A stretch of 64,000 bases of DNA from positions 124,001 through 188,000 of the forward strand of contig NZ_PUEJ01000010.1 of the NCBI RefSeq assembly GCF_002982075.1, in the 5' to 3' direction. The translations under genes were made by a program, and so were the position numbers. The DNA comes from Labrys okinawensis (GTDB taxonomy: Bacteria; Pseudomonadota; Alphaproteobacteria; Rhizobiales; Labraceae). A model generated the notes under the pieces. The model worked only from the letters and a program-made list of their open reading frames with translations. It ran no database searches and was not told the origin of the DNA. Below, piece by piece: positions 8,570 to 17,745 of this stretch. Each line of letters opens with the position of its first letter. Position 1 is the first letter of the stretch.

Positions 8570-9166
8570 ATGGCGCGCAAGGCTGGATCGGATGGCAGCA
8601 AGACCGCGGAGGCGATCCGGGCCGCCGGTCTGCGCCTGATCTTCGAGCATGGTTACGAGGGGATGAGCCTGAGGGATCTCGCCCAGATCGTCGGGATCCA
8701 GCCCGGCTCGCTCTACAACCACATCACCACCAAGCAGGCCCTGCTGTTCGATTTCCTGGTCGAGCACATGACGAGGCTGACCGAAGCTCTCGACGCAGCG
8801 CTGGCCGGCATCGAGAGCCCCCTCGCCCGCCTGGACACCTTCATAGAATTCCATTTGCGCTATCACCTGACCCGGCGGATGGAAGTCTTCGTCAACAATT
8901 CGGAGCTGCGCAGTCTCGAGCCGCAGAACCGTGCCGTCGTGACCGGCCTGCGGCGCGATTATGAACGGCGCCTGGAGCAGATCCTGGCAGAGGGAACCAG
9001 GAGCGGCGCGCTGAATGTGCCGGACGTGACTATTGCCACCTTCGCGATCATCGCCCAGCTCACCGGCGTGGTCGGCTGGTATGATCCGAAAGGGCGCCTC
9101 GGCGAGGACGAGATCATCGCCATCCATCGGCAGTTGGTCGTCGGCGGACTGTTACCTATCCCCTAG
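8570..9166 (+). CDS. TetR-family regulator of the leucine degradation operon
   Basis: TetR-type repressor (198 aa). The N-terminal DNA-binding domain spans roughly residues 8-60: AIRAAGLRLIFEHGYEGMSLRDLAQIVG is helix 1-2 and IQPGSLYNHITTKQALLFDF is the recognition helix. The remainder is a helical ligand-binding domain. The start ATG at 8570 (MARKAGSDG) is preferred over the earlier in-frame ATGs at 8447 and 8456, which would overlap mccB and the operator. Divergence from mccB and the palindrome at 8512-8531 suggest that it represses the operon and itself. The inducer is probably an acyl-CoA or leucine-pathway intermediate, by analogy only. Confidence 0.88.
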   Translation: MARKAGSDGSKTAEAIRAAGLRLIFEHGYEGMSLRDLAQIVGIQPGSLYNHITTKQALLFDFLVEHMTRLTEALDAALAGIESPLARLDTFIEFHLRYHLTRRMEVFVNNSELRSLEPQNRAVVTGLRRDYERRLEQILAEGTRSGALNVPDVTIATFAIIAQLTGVVGWYDPKGRLGEDEIIAIHRQLVVGGLLPIP

Positions 9167-9344
9167 ACAAGATTTCCCTGCCAGGGTTGCGGCCCGGAAA
9201 GAGCACACCAAGGTGCCGAACGCTGCCGGAGCGGCTAAAATAAAGCTGCGCAAACAGTTCCGCGGAGAACACATAGGGCCTTTTCGATATCGCTAAGATG
9301 AGTTCTATTGCGGCCGAGGATGGTTTCTCTGGGCGAGGTCTTGG

Positions 9345-11360
9345 GTGAATAAAACGCCAGCACTGTGGGTAATAACGGTTTTGTTATCGCTAGTCCCGGC
9401 AACAGGGATCGCCAAGAAGATCTCGCCCAAGCAGGCGGAGTCATTTTGTTTCGATACGAAATCCACCAATGACCAGACCATTGCCGGATGCAGTTGGCTA
9501 ATTTCGTTAGCCGGAAAGCCTCAGGCCGATCTGGTAGCCGCTTTCTACAATAGGGGCGTAGCCTATCAGCGCAAGGGCGACGTGGTGCGTGCCATCGCGG
9601 ACTACGACCAGGCCATATTGCTGAAACCCGATTACGCCTATGCGTACAACAATCGCGGCAACGCCTATAGCGACAAGGGCGATCGAGAGCGCGCGCTCCA
9701 AGACTTTGACCAGGCCATACGACTGGACCCCAACTATGCGCTCGCGCTTGGCAACCGGGGTAATGCCTATGCCAACAGGGGTGACTACGACCGCGCTATC
9801 GCGGATTATGATCGCGCCATCAGCCTCGATCCAGACGATGCAGTTCCCTTCAACAACCGCGCCAGCGCTTATCACGATAAAGGCGCGTATGATCGCGCCA
9901 TCCGAGACTACGACCAAGCCATTCGCATCAAGCCCGACTATGCCGTCGCCTACAATGGCCGCGGCAAAGCCTATGACGACAAGGGAGATCACGACCGAGC
10001 TATTCGGGATTTCGATGAGGCCATCCGGCTCAAACCGGATTATGCCTATGCCCTCAATAGTCGAGGAAGCGCCTATCGCGACAAGGGCGAATATGACCGT
10101 GCCATCCGCGATTATGATCAGGCCATTCGCATAAAGCCGGACTACGCCTATGCACTCAACAACCGCGGCAGCATCTATGACGACAGGGGCGAGTATGACC
10201 GAGCCATCCGCGACTATGATCAGGCCATCCGCTTCAAGCCGGATTATGCCTACGCCTTCAACAATCGCGGCGTCTCCCACAAGAACAAGGGCGACTACGA
10301 TCGGGCCATCCGAGATTACGACGAAGCCATCCGCATAGACCCGGAATATGTCACTGCCTACTCAAATCGCGGCAACGCTTATTACGACAAGGGCGAATAT
10401 AGCCGTGCCATTCAGGATTATGACCAGGCTATTCGCATCAAGCCCGACCACGCCATCGCCTATAACGGTCGCGGGAACGCCTATGACGACAAGGGGGACC
10501 GCGATCGCGCCATCCAGGATTACGATCAGGCTATCCGGCTCGATCCCAATTTTGCCATCGCGTTCAACAATCGGGGTGGCGCTTACGCCGACAAGGGCGA
10601 CTATGACCGAGCGATGCGAGATTACGACCAAGCCATTCGAATCAAGCCGAATTATGCCAGGGCATATTACGGGCGAGCCAATGCTTACTATGACAAGGGC
10701 GACTACGAGCATGCGATCCGGGATTACGACCAAGCCGTAGTCTTCGACCCCAATTATGCCGCTGCCTTCAACAACCGTGGCAACGCCCATGACGACAAAG
10801 GCGATCGCGATCGTGCACTTGCCGATTACAGTCAGGCCATTCGTATCAAGCCCAACTATGCCCTTGCCTATCGGAACCGGGGCATCGCGTTCGACAGGCA
10901 AGGCGATTACGACCGCGCCCTCCGCGACTACGACGAGGCTATCCGGATCGACCCCGATAGTGCGGTTGCCTTCATGAATCGCGGTGTGACCTACAACAAC
11001 AAGGGTGACCATGCCCGCGCGATCCAAGACTTCAACCAGGCCATTCGCATCAAGCCCAGCTATGCGCTTGCCTATCGGCACCGTGGCTCCAGTTATGATG
11101 ATCTGGGAAATCGCGACCGGGCGATCGCCGACTTCAATCTGGCGATCAATATCGATCCCACCTACGCCGAAGCCTACAATGATCGAGGGATAACCCATTT
11201 CAACGCCGGTGATTATGATAGCGCGATCGCGGATTTCAATCAGGCCATACACATCAAACCCAACTTCGACCTCGCTATAAAAAATCGCGCCAAAGCTATA
11301 GAAACACGAGATAAAAACATTTCCAAATCCAAGATACTCAAAGCATCGGCCACCCCGTGA
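9345..11360 (+). CDS. Secreted tetratricopeptide-repeat protein with 17 tandem TPR units
   Basis: 671-residue protein with an N-terminal signal peptide (KTPALWVITVLLSLVPATGIA) and 17 consecutive 34-residue TPR units from about residue 60 to 640, with consensus NRGNAYxDKGDYDRAIxDYDQAIRIKPDYA. A short lysine-rich tail follows. The units carry the full W/L-G-Y-A-F-A-P TPR pattern and should form one long superhelix in the periplasm for binding a partner. The units are so alike that the gene is a 102-bp tandem repeat at DNA level. The start is GTG at 9345 with GAGG upstream. Codon use is slightly more A/T-rich than in its neighbours. No partner gene is evident and the function is unknown. Confidence 0.9.
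   Translation: MNKTPALWVITVLLSLVPATGIAKKISPKQAESFCFDTKSTNDQTIAGCSWLISLAGKPQADLVAAFYNRGVAYQRKGDVVRAIADYDQAILLKPDYAYAYNNRGNAYSDKGDRERALQDFDQAIRLDPNYALALGNRGNAYANRGDYDRAIADYDRAISLDPDDAVPFNNRASAYHDKGAYDRAIRDYDQAIRIKPDYAVAYNGRGKAYDDKGDHDRAIRDFDEAIRLKPDYAYALNSRGSAYRDKGEYDRAIRDYDQAIRIKPDYAYALNNRGSIYDDRGEYDRAIRDYDQAIRFKPDYAYAFNNRGVSHKNKGDYDRAIRDYDEAIRIDPEYVTAYSNRGNAYYDKGEYSRAIQDYDQAIRIKPDHAIAYNGRGNAYDDKGDRDRAIQDYDQAIRLDPNFAIAFNNRGGAYADKGDYDRAMRDYDQAIRIKPNYARAYYGRANAYYDKGDYEHAIRDYDQAVVFDPNYAAAFNNRGNAHDDKGDRDRALADYSQAIRIKPNYALAYRNRGIAFDRQGDYDRALRDYDEAIRIDPDSAVAFMNRGVTYNNKGDHARAIQDFNQAIRIKPSYALAYRHRGSSYDDLGNRDRAIADFNLAINIDPTYAEAYNDRGITHFNAGDYDSAIADFNQAIHIKPNFDLAIKNRAKAIETRDKNISKSKILKASATP
9535..11270 (+). 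repeat. 102-bp tandem coding repeat (TPR units)
   Basis: About 17 successive 102-bp units encode the TPR motifs. They are similar enough in DNA (for example recurring GACAAGGGCGA and TATGATCAGGCCAT) to allow slippage or recombination. The reading frame is kept throughout. Confidence 0.85.
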
Positions 11361-11614
11361 GTTCGGCGCGTCCGACCGGCCTCGTCGCCAGTCGGATGTT
11401 GGCGGTCGCATACAAGACCTGGTGGTTTCATCACTTTTCCGGAGCGGCGCTCGATTGAGATTGTCGTTCCACCACAGCCAGAATATCCTCTGACAATTGC
11501 GCTTACTTTGTGCCTGCCGGCAAGCCGCGCGATTGCATCGGCGCTGCCTATTGGCGAGACATTGATCGTCTTTTCCGGCCGTTGTGCCGCTCTCCGCAGC
11601 AAAGAGGAAACTCC

Positions 11615-12640
11615 ATGGAATATCGTCAGTTAGGCGGCTCGGGCTTCAAGGTGCCGGCCCTCAGCCTGGGTACCGGAACCTTCGGCGGCGGCGGTGACTT
11701 CTTCAAGGCCTGGGGTTCGACCGATGCGGAAGGCGCCCGGCGCCTGCTCGACATCTGCATCGATGCCGGCGTCACCATGTTCGACAGCGCCGATATTTAT
11801 TCGTCGGGCCTGGCCGAGGAAATTCTCGGCAAGGCGATCGCCGGCCGCCGCGACCGGGTTGTTATCTCGACCAAGGCGACCTTCCGCTCCGGACCGGGGC
11901 CGAACGATGTCGGCTCTTCCCGCTTCCATCTCACCGATGCCGTCGACGAGGCGTTGAAGCGGCTCGGCACCGACTATATCGACCTGTTCCAGCTGCACGG
12001 CTTCGACGCGCTCACGCCGGTGGAGGAAGTGCTGCAGACCTTCGACGATCTGATCCGTGCCGGAAAGATCCGCTATATCGGCGTCTCCAATTTCTCCGGC
12101 TGGCATCTGGCGAAGTCCCTGGCGGCCTCGGACCGTTACGGGCTGCCGCGCTATGTCGCCCACCAGGCCTATTATTCCCTGATCGGCCGCGACTATGAAT
12201 GGGAGCTGATGCCGCTCGGTCTCGACCAGAAGGTCGGCGCCGTGGTGTGGAGCCCGCTCGGCTGGGGGCGCCTGACCGGAAAGCTGCGCCGGGGTGCGCC
12301 GCTGCCGGAGCGCAGCCGCCTGCACCAGACTGCCGCCGACGGTCCGCCGGTGAGCGATGAGTTGCTCTATCGCGTCGTCGATGCGATCGACGCCATCGCC
12401 GGCGAAACCGGAAAGAGCGTGCCCCAGATCGCCCTGAACTGGCTGCTGCAGCGGCCCACCGTCGCCAGCGTGATCATCGGCGCGCGCGACGAGGCGCAGT
12501 TGCACGAAAATCTCGGCGCCATAGGCTGGTCGCTCACGCCGGAGCAGATCGCCCGTCTGGACGAAGCCAGTACCGTCACCCTGCCCTATCCCTACTGGCA
12601 CCAGCGCGGCTTCGCCGAGCGCAACCCGCCGCCCGTGTAA
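11615..12640 (+). CDS. Aldo/keto reductase
   Basis: NADPH-dependent aldo/keto reductase (341 aa) with a TIM-barrel fold. The catalytic tetrad is visible: Asp in MFDSADIYSSG, Tyr in the same motif, Lys in VVISTKATF, and His in FQLHGFDAL. The phosphate-binding C-terminal part includes SVIIGARDEAQLHENLGAIGW. The ATG at 11615 has AAAGAGGAA seven or so bases upstream. It most resembles the YajO/IolS-like group that reduces sugars and small aldehydes, but the substrate cannot be read from the sequence. It converges on recJ with only 5 bp between stops. Confidence 0.9.
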   Translation: MEYRQLGGSGFKVPALSLGTGTFGGGGDFFKAWGSTDAEGARRLLDICIDAGVTMFDSADIYSSGLAEEILGKAIAGRRDRVVISTKATFRSGPGPNDVGSSRFHLTDAVDEALKRLGTDYIDLFQLHGFDALTPVEEVLQTFDDLIRAGKIRYIGVSNFSGWHLAKSLAASDRYGLPRYVAHQAYYSLIGRDYEWELMPLGLDQKVGAVVWSPLGWGRLTGKLRRGAPLPERSRLHQTAADGPPVSDELLYRVVDAIDAIAGETGKSVPQIALNWLLQRPTVASVIIGARDEAQLHENLGAIGWSLTPEQIARLDEASTVTLPYPYWHQRGFAERNPPPV

Positions 12641-12645
12641 ACCAT

Positions 12646-14451
12646 TCAGCCCATGGCCGGCGCGGCGTCGAGCACGCGCAACTGCACGCGCTCGCGCCCG
12701 CCATAGCGATCGACACTCAAGGTGCCGGCGACATGCAGGGCCCTGCCGCGATGGCCGATGAGGCCATCGCCCAGAGGCTGCCCGACCGAGCGGAAGGCGA
12801 TGGCGTCGAGCATGGCACCGTCATGCGCCTTGAGGCGAAGCCGCAAATGGGCCTCACCAACCGTATCGACGAAGGCGAGCTGGTGGCTCGGCAGCGCCAG
12901 CACGGGCTCGGGATTGCCCTGGCCGAACGGGCCGGCTTTTTCGAGCATCTCGATCAGGCCGGTGGTCGCACCGCCGGCTGCGAGCGCTCCGTCGATCTCC
13001 AGGGCTGCATCTGCCCGTGCGGTCTCGACGGCGGATGCGAGTTCCGCTTCCAGATAGGCTCGGAAGGCGCCGAGTTGGTTCTGGCCCAAGGTGATGCCTG
13101 CCGCCATGGCGTGGCCGCCGCCCTTGAAGACGAGGCCGCGCTCCACCGCCTGCCTTACGGCCTTGCCCAGATCCACGCCGCCGATCGAGCGCCCGGATCC
13201 GGTGCCAACTCCATCCTTGTTGAAGGCGATCGCGAAGGCAGGCCGGCCGAAGCGCTCCTTCAGGCGAGCGGCGACCAGACCGACGACCCCGGGGTGCCAA
13301 TTTCGCGACGCCGTTACCACCGTCGCGCCCGTCTCCTCCATGCCGAGGGCGGCGACGGCCTCGGCCAGCGCTTCCTCCAGCATGATGGCCTCAACCGTCT
13401 GGCGCTCCCGGTTGAGCCGGTCCAATGTCGCGGCGATCGAAGCCGCCTCCTCGCCATCCTCGCTCATCAACAGCCTGGCGCCGAGCGCAGCATCGCCGAT
13501 GCGACCGCCCGCATTGATGCGCGGGCCGAGCAGGAAGCCCAGATGATAAGGCCGTGGCGGCCCGTCCAGACGGGCCATATCCATCAGTGCGCGCAGGCCG
13601 GCACGCTGGCGTTGGCGCATTACGGCAAGGCCTCGCGCCACGAAGGCCCGATTGAGCCCCTTGAGCGGCACCACATCCGCCACCGTTCCCAGAGCAACGA
13701 GGTCGAGGCGCGCCATCAGGTCCGGCTCGGGCCGTTCCCGCCACCAACCGCGCTGTCGCAGAGTTCGGCTGGCCGCGACGAGAAGCATGAAGGTGACCCC
13801 GCAGGCACATAGATGTCCCTGACCGGAGAGATCATCGAGACGGTTGGGGTTGACCACCGCTACCGCCGGCGGCAGCACTTCGCCGGCCTGGTGATGATCG
13901 ACGACCAGTGTCTCGAAGCCGAGTTCAGTGGCCTTGCCGAGAACATCGACGCTCGTCGTGCCACAATCCACCGTTACCAGCAGGCTCGCGCCCTCGGCCC
14001 GCAACAGGCGAATCGCCTCCTCATTCGGACCGTAGCCTTCATAGATGCGATCGGGAATGTGGATGCGGGCCGGTACGCCGACCTCGCGCAGCCACCCGGC
14101 AAGCAGCGCTGCAGAGGTCGCGCCGTCGACGTCATAATCGCCGAAAATGGCGATGCTCTCGCGCGCCATCACGGCATCGGCCAGCCGTTCCGCCGCCTTG
14201 TCCATATCGGTCAGGCGGGAGGGATCGGGCATGTAGTGGCGCAGCGTAGGAGCCAGGTAGGCCTCCGCCTCCTCGGCCGCGACGCCTCTGCCGGCAAGAA
14301 TGCGCGCCAGCAGCTCAGGCTGGCCGGAGCGCTGGGCGAGCGTCACAGCCTGCATCTGGCCCTGTGCATCCAGCCTTTCTCGCCAGGCCTTGCCGGTAAA
14401 GGAGGATTGCACGCCGAGAAAATGGCGCGAGGAAATGGTTTGAAATTGCAT
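12646..14451 (-). CDS. recJ: Single-stranded-DNA-specific exonuclease RecJ
   Basis: 5'-3' single-strand exonuclease (about 601 aa) acting in recombination and mismatch repair. It is a DHH-family phosphoesterase with FGDYDVDGATSAALL (motif I), LLVTVDCGTTS, and LVVDHHQAGEVLP (DHH motif). DHHA1 sequence follows, with GGRIGDAALGARLL and KGGGHAMAAGITL. The C-terminal OB-fold region ends in VQLRVLDAAPAMG. The start MQFQTISSRHFLGVQSSF at 14451 is chosen; an in-frame ATG seven codons upstream (14472) is possible and neither has a strong ribosome site. Confidence 0.95.
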   Translation of the reverse strand: MQFQTISSRHFLGVQSSFTGKAWRERLDAQGQMQAVTLAQRSGQPELLARILAGRGVAAEEAEAYLAPTLRHYMPDPSRLTDMDKAAERLADAVMARESIAIFGDYDVDGATSAALLAGWLREVGVPARIHIPDRIYEGYGPNEEAIRLLRAEGASLLVTVDCGTTSVDVLGKATELGFETLVVDHHQAGEVLPPAVAVVNPNRLDDLSGQGHLCACGVTFMLLVAASRTLRQRGWWRERPEPDLMARLDLVALGTVADVVPLKGLNRAFVARGLAVMRQRQRAGLRALMDMARLDGPPRPYHLGFLLGPRINAGGRIGDAALGARLLMSEDGEEAASIAATLDRLNRERQTVEAIMLEEALAEAVAALGMEETGATVVTASRNWHPGVVGLVAARLKERFGRPAFAIAFNKDGVGTGSGRSIGGVDLGKAVRQAVERGLVFKGGGHAMAAGITLGQNQLGAFRAYLEAELASAVETARADAALEIDGALAAGGATTGLIEMLEKAGPFGQGNPEPVLALPSHQLAFVDTVGEAHLRLRLKAHDGAMLDAIAFRSVGQPLGDGLIGHRGRALHVAGTLSVDRYGGRERVQLRVLDAAPAMG

Positions 14452-14631
14452 GGAGCGACCATATCGGAGCATCCCTGGACGATGCCAGGGATTTTACTGT
14501 CTTCACGGCTCGCGGCAGAGCCGCTCAGGAACCGATCGGCCTCCTGGAAACACGGAAGGCGCCGGCACGAGCCAGGGCCAAACCGATGGCGCGGTCGATC
14601 GTGAGCCCCTCGCCGAGACAGACCACCATCA

Positions 14632-15810
14632 TCAGGAAGAGGGGGGAAGTGACTGGAGCTTGTCGCGCAGCAGGTTTTCGTTCAACGCGAACGCCTGGTC
14701 ATAATCACCGGGCTCGCCGATGAGCCAGCCATAATCGAGGCCGAGGCGCCTGCTCAGCCACAGATAGGTGCTCTTGGTGAAATTCGCGGGAAAAAGCTCG
14801 ATCACCTGCGTTCCGGGCCGGCAGAACGCCAGATTGCCGAGTCCGGCGCCATGCACGCCGATAACGGCGTCAGCCTGGGAGAACAGGCGAACCTGTTCGG
14901 CATGATTGTCGCCCTTGGCCTCGAATCGCTCGAAACCATGCCCTCTTGCAATGTCCCAGAGCGCATCTTCATTGAGCAGGCGCCGGATCTTGCTGTTTCC
15001 CCGCGAAAAGAAGATGCGCCGGCCGCGGCCGGCGGGCACCCCGTAGTGCGCGCGGAAAAGGTCCGCCAGCCGCTGGACGGGAGCGGCATCGGCAAAGCTC
15101 CATTCGGCATTACCGGCATCGAAGGAAAGCCACAGCGCCTCCTCGACCGCCACTTTGGCATCGTCCGGCATGGCGATGACGCGCACGCCCGGATAGGCCT
15201 GCTCCAGCAGGGCGCAGCCTAGGTTCAGGCTTTCCAGGCGCGAAGGCGGCAGCAGCAGGGTGAGCGGCATGCCCTTGGGGTGAAAGCGCTCGAGGTAGTT
15301 GACGACCGGAACCAGGTCCTCAAAGAGCGCATGATAATAATTGTCCGTCCGAGCCAAGAGATGACAACGCCCTGCAAGGGCGGGCAGAACGCGAAGCCGC
15401 TTGGCCCTGGCGAAGTTCCAATTCACCCATTCCACGTCGCGTATCACCACGCCTTCCCGATCGGGCGCGAAAACGCGGCTGACATGGCCAAGCAGTTCCG
15501 CGGGACTTATCGTCAGGGCCAGTTCCTGCACCGGAACCGTGACGCCTCCCCGCCATTCGCGCGCCAAGGTGTCATAGGGCCAGCACCGGTCCCGCACGAA
15601 AGCGCATTCTTCCGGTGTGAACGAAGTCGCCATCTCGGCCTTGCGGTCCTCGATGACAAGGGTCGCGGCGATCTCAGGATCGACTCCGCGCGGATAGAAG
15701 GAAAAACGACGCCGCAGCAGGCTGATCCTGCCAATAGTCGCCCGTGCCGCCAGCCAGCGCCAGTAGCGGATATTGAAACGCTTTCGAAATCCGGATTTGA
15801 CGCGGGCCAT
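14632..15810 (-). CDS. Glycosyltransferase family 61 (DUF563) protein
   Basis: Glycosyltransferase of the GT61 type (392 aa from MARVKSGFRKRF). Features include RCHLLARTDNYYHALFEDLVPVVNYLERF, then RRIFFSRGNSKIRRLLNED and the C-terminal nucleotide-sugar motif VIGVHGAGLGNLAFCRPGTQVIELFP, which is the family's GAGL/EL signature. No signal peptide or clear membrane segment is seen. An upstream ATG (15864) would add 18 residues and reach toward rfbF. It is divergent from the CDP-deoxysugar genes, so it may transfer that sugar or a neighbouring residue to a surface polysaccharide. That link is inference. Confidence 0.82.
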   Translation of the reverse strand: MARVKSGFRKRFNIRYWRWLAARATIGRISLLRRRFSFYPRGVDPEIAATLVIEDRKAEMATSFTPEECAFVRDRCWPYDTLAREWRGGVTVPVQELALTISPAELLGHVSRVFAPDREGVVIRDVEWVNWNFARAKRLRVLPALAGRCHLLARTDNYYHALFEDLVPVVNYLERFHPKGMPLTLLLPPSRLESLNLGCALLEQAYPGVRVIAMPDDAKVAVEEALWLSFDAGNAEWSFADAAPVQRLADLFRAHYGVPAGRGRRIFFSRGNSKIRRLLNEDALWDIARGHGFERFEAKGDNHAEQVRLFSQADAVIGVHGAGLGNLAFCRPGTQVIELFPANFTKSTYLWLSRRLGLDYGWLIGEPGDYDQAFALNENLLRDKLQSLPPSS

Positions 15811-15885
15811 TTCTGCCGTTTGATTGCCAAGGAACAGCCAAGCGGCTATAGCCGCGCCACCCACCTCTGTCTATCGGATCAGACC

Positions 15886-16659
15886 TTGAAAGCAATCATT
15901 CTCGCTGGCGGCATGGGCACGCGCATTTCCGAAGAATCGCATCTGCGCCCCAAACCGATGATCGAGATCGGAGGCCGGCCGATCCTCTGGCACATCATGA
16001 AGATCTACAGCCATTACGGCATCAACGATTTCGTGATCTGCCTGGGCTACAAGGGCTATATGATCAAGGAGTATTTCTCCAACTACTTCCTGCACAATGC
16101 GGATGTGACGATCGACGCCGAAAAGAACGAGGTCATCTACCATAACCAGAAGGCTGAGCCCTGGCGGGTCACCATGGTGGACACCGGCGAGACCAGCATG
16201 ACGGGCGGCCGGCTGAAACGGGTCGCCCCTTTCCTGACGCCGGGCGAATCCTTCTGCTTCACCTATGGCGACGGCGTCTCCGACGTCGACATCGGCGCGC
16301 TCATCGCCTTCCACAAGAAGCATGGCAAGCGCGCCACGCTGACGGGCGTGATCCCTCCCGGCCGCTACGGCTCCCTGTCGCTCGAGGGTGACAAGGTCAC
16401 CCGTTTCATCGAAAAGCCGCCCGGCGACAATGCGCTGATCAATGGCGGCTTCTTCGTGCTGGAACCGAGCGTGGTCGACCTGATCGAGGCAGACCAGACT
16501 TCCTGGGAAGGTGCGCCGCTCGAGGCTCTGGCCGCCTCCGGCGATTTGATGGCCTATCGGCATGGCGGGTTCTGGCAGCCCATGGATACCTTGCGCGACA
16601 AGAACCATCTCGAACAATTGTGGGCGCAGGGCAAAGCGCCCTGGAAGGTCTGGCCGTGA
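15886..16659 (+). CDS. rfbF: Glucose-1-phosphate cytidylyltransferase
   Basis: Makes CDP-glucose from CTP and glucose-1-phosphate (257 aa, the standard length), the entry step to CDP-3,6-dideoxy- or branched hexoses. The nucleotidyltransferase motif AIILAGGMGTRISEES is at the N-terminus, followed by RPKPMIEIGGRPILWHIMKIYSHYG, CFTYGDGVSDVDI and FIEKPPGDNALINGGFFVLEP. The only start that fits the family is TTG at 15886 (TTGAAAGCAATC, read as MKAII); no strong ribosome site precedes it. It is followed by rfbG with a GTGA overlap. Confidence 0.94.
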   Translation: MKAIILAGGMGTRISEESHLRPKPMIEIGGRPILWHIMKIYSHYGINDFVICLGYKGYMIKEYFSNYFLHNADVTIDAEKNEVIYHNQKAEPWRVTMVDTGETSMTGGRLKRVAPFLTPGESFCFTYGDGVSDVDIGALIAFHKKHGKRATLTGVIPPGRYGSLSLEGDKVTRFIEKPPGDNALINGGFFVLEPSVVDLIEADQTSWEGAPLEALAASGDLMAYRHGGFWQPMDTLRDKNHLEQLWAQGKAPWKVWP

Positions 16660-17735
16660 CCCGGGCTTTGGCCGCAGGCATTTTGCCATCACCTGCTTTC
16701 TGGCGGGGCAGGAAGGTGTTTCTTACCGGCCATACAGGCTTCAAGGGGAGCTGGATGGCCTTGTGGCTGCATCGGCTTGGGGCGGAGGTTACCGGCTTTG
16801 CGCTGCCGCCGGCCGCCGACCAGCCCCTATTTGCAGCCGCGGGCGTCGACGGTTCCGTCCGGTCGATCCTTGGCGACCTTCGCGATGCCGAAGCCGTGCG
16901 CCGGGCCGTGGAGGCGACCCAACCCGAAATCGTGCTGCACCTGGCTGCCCAGGCCCTGGTGCGGCGTTCCCTCGCCGATCCGCTCGAGACTTTCGGCACC
17001 AACGTCATGGGCACGGTGCACCTCTTGGAAGCCCTGCGCTCCCTGCCGGCACTCGCCTGCATCCTCGCGGTGACCTCGGACAAGGTCTATCTCAACGAGG
17101 AAACAGGCGAGGCCTTCCATGAGGATGACAAGCTCGGCGGCAAGGATCCCTACTCGGCTTCCAAGGCGGCTGCCGAGATCGTCACCTATTCCTATGCGCG
17201 CTCCTATTTCGACAAGGCACGGGTGCCGGCTGCCACTGCACGCGGCGGCAACGTCATCGGGGGCGGCGACCATTCGGCCGACCGGCTCGTCCCGGACATC
17301 GTGCGCGCCGTGCGCGGCGGCAAGCCGCTCGAACTGCGCCACCCCGAGGCGGTCAGACCCTGGCAGCATGTGCTCGACTGCGTGAACGGCTATCTCGTCT
17401 ATGCCGAACGGCTGGCCACTGTCGCGGACACGCCGCGCGCACTGAACTTTGGTCCCGACCCTTCCCGTCCCCTGCCCGTTTCGGCGGTGGCCGATGCGAT
17501 TTTCCAGGCGCTTGGCCGCAAGCCGGACTGGCTGCACAAACCCGTGCCCGGTTCCATCGAGATGAAGGCGCTGACCGTCGATTCCGAGCGTGCCCGCTCG
17601 CTGCTCGGCTGGCAGGATCGGCTCGCCGGCCCGGCCAGTCTGGAATGGACGGCGCAATGGTATGCTGCCGAGGCCGCCGGGCAGGACATGCACGCCTTCA
17701 CCCTCGATCAGATCTCCCGTTTCTCGACGCCCTGA
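16656..17735 (+). CDS. rfbG: CDP-glucose 4,6-dehydratase
   Basis: Short-chain dehydrogenase-type dehydratase (359 aa) that converts CDP-glucose to CDP-4-keto-6-deoxyglucose. The NAD-binding motif is TGHTGFKGSWMALWL, the catalytic Y-x3-K is in DPYSASKAAAEIV, and RGGNVIGGGDHSADRLVPD and RPWQHVLDCVNGYL match the family. The start GTG at 16656 overlaps the rfbF stop as GTGA and gives the expected length. It precedes the methyltransferase gene by 10 bp. Confidence 0.94.
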   Translation: MTRALAAGILPSPAFWRGRKVFLTGHTGFKGSWMALWLHRLGAEVTGFALPPAADQPLFAAAGVDGSVRSILGDLRDAEAVRRAVEATQPEIVLHLAAQALVRRSLADPLETFGTNVMGTVHLLEALRSLPALACILAVTSDKVYLNEETGEAFHEDDKLGGKDPYSASKAAAEIVTYSYARSYFDKARVPAATARGGNVIGGGDHSADRLVPDIVRAVRGGKPLELRHPEAVRPWQHVLDCVNGYLVYAERLATVADTPRALNFGPDPSRPLPVSAVADAIFQALGRKPDWLHKPVPGSIEMKALTVDSERARSLLGWQDRLAGPASLEWTAQWYAAEAAGQDMHAFTLDQISRFSTP

Positions 17736-17745
17736 GACCGCCGCC

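Noticed and set aside
9535..11270. Regular 102-bp repeats considered as a CRISPR-like array
   Set aside because: There are no unique spacers between repeats, and the frame encodes TPR units continuously.
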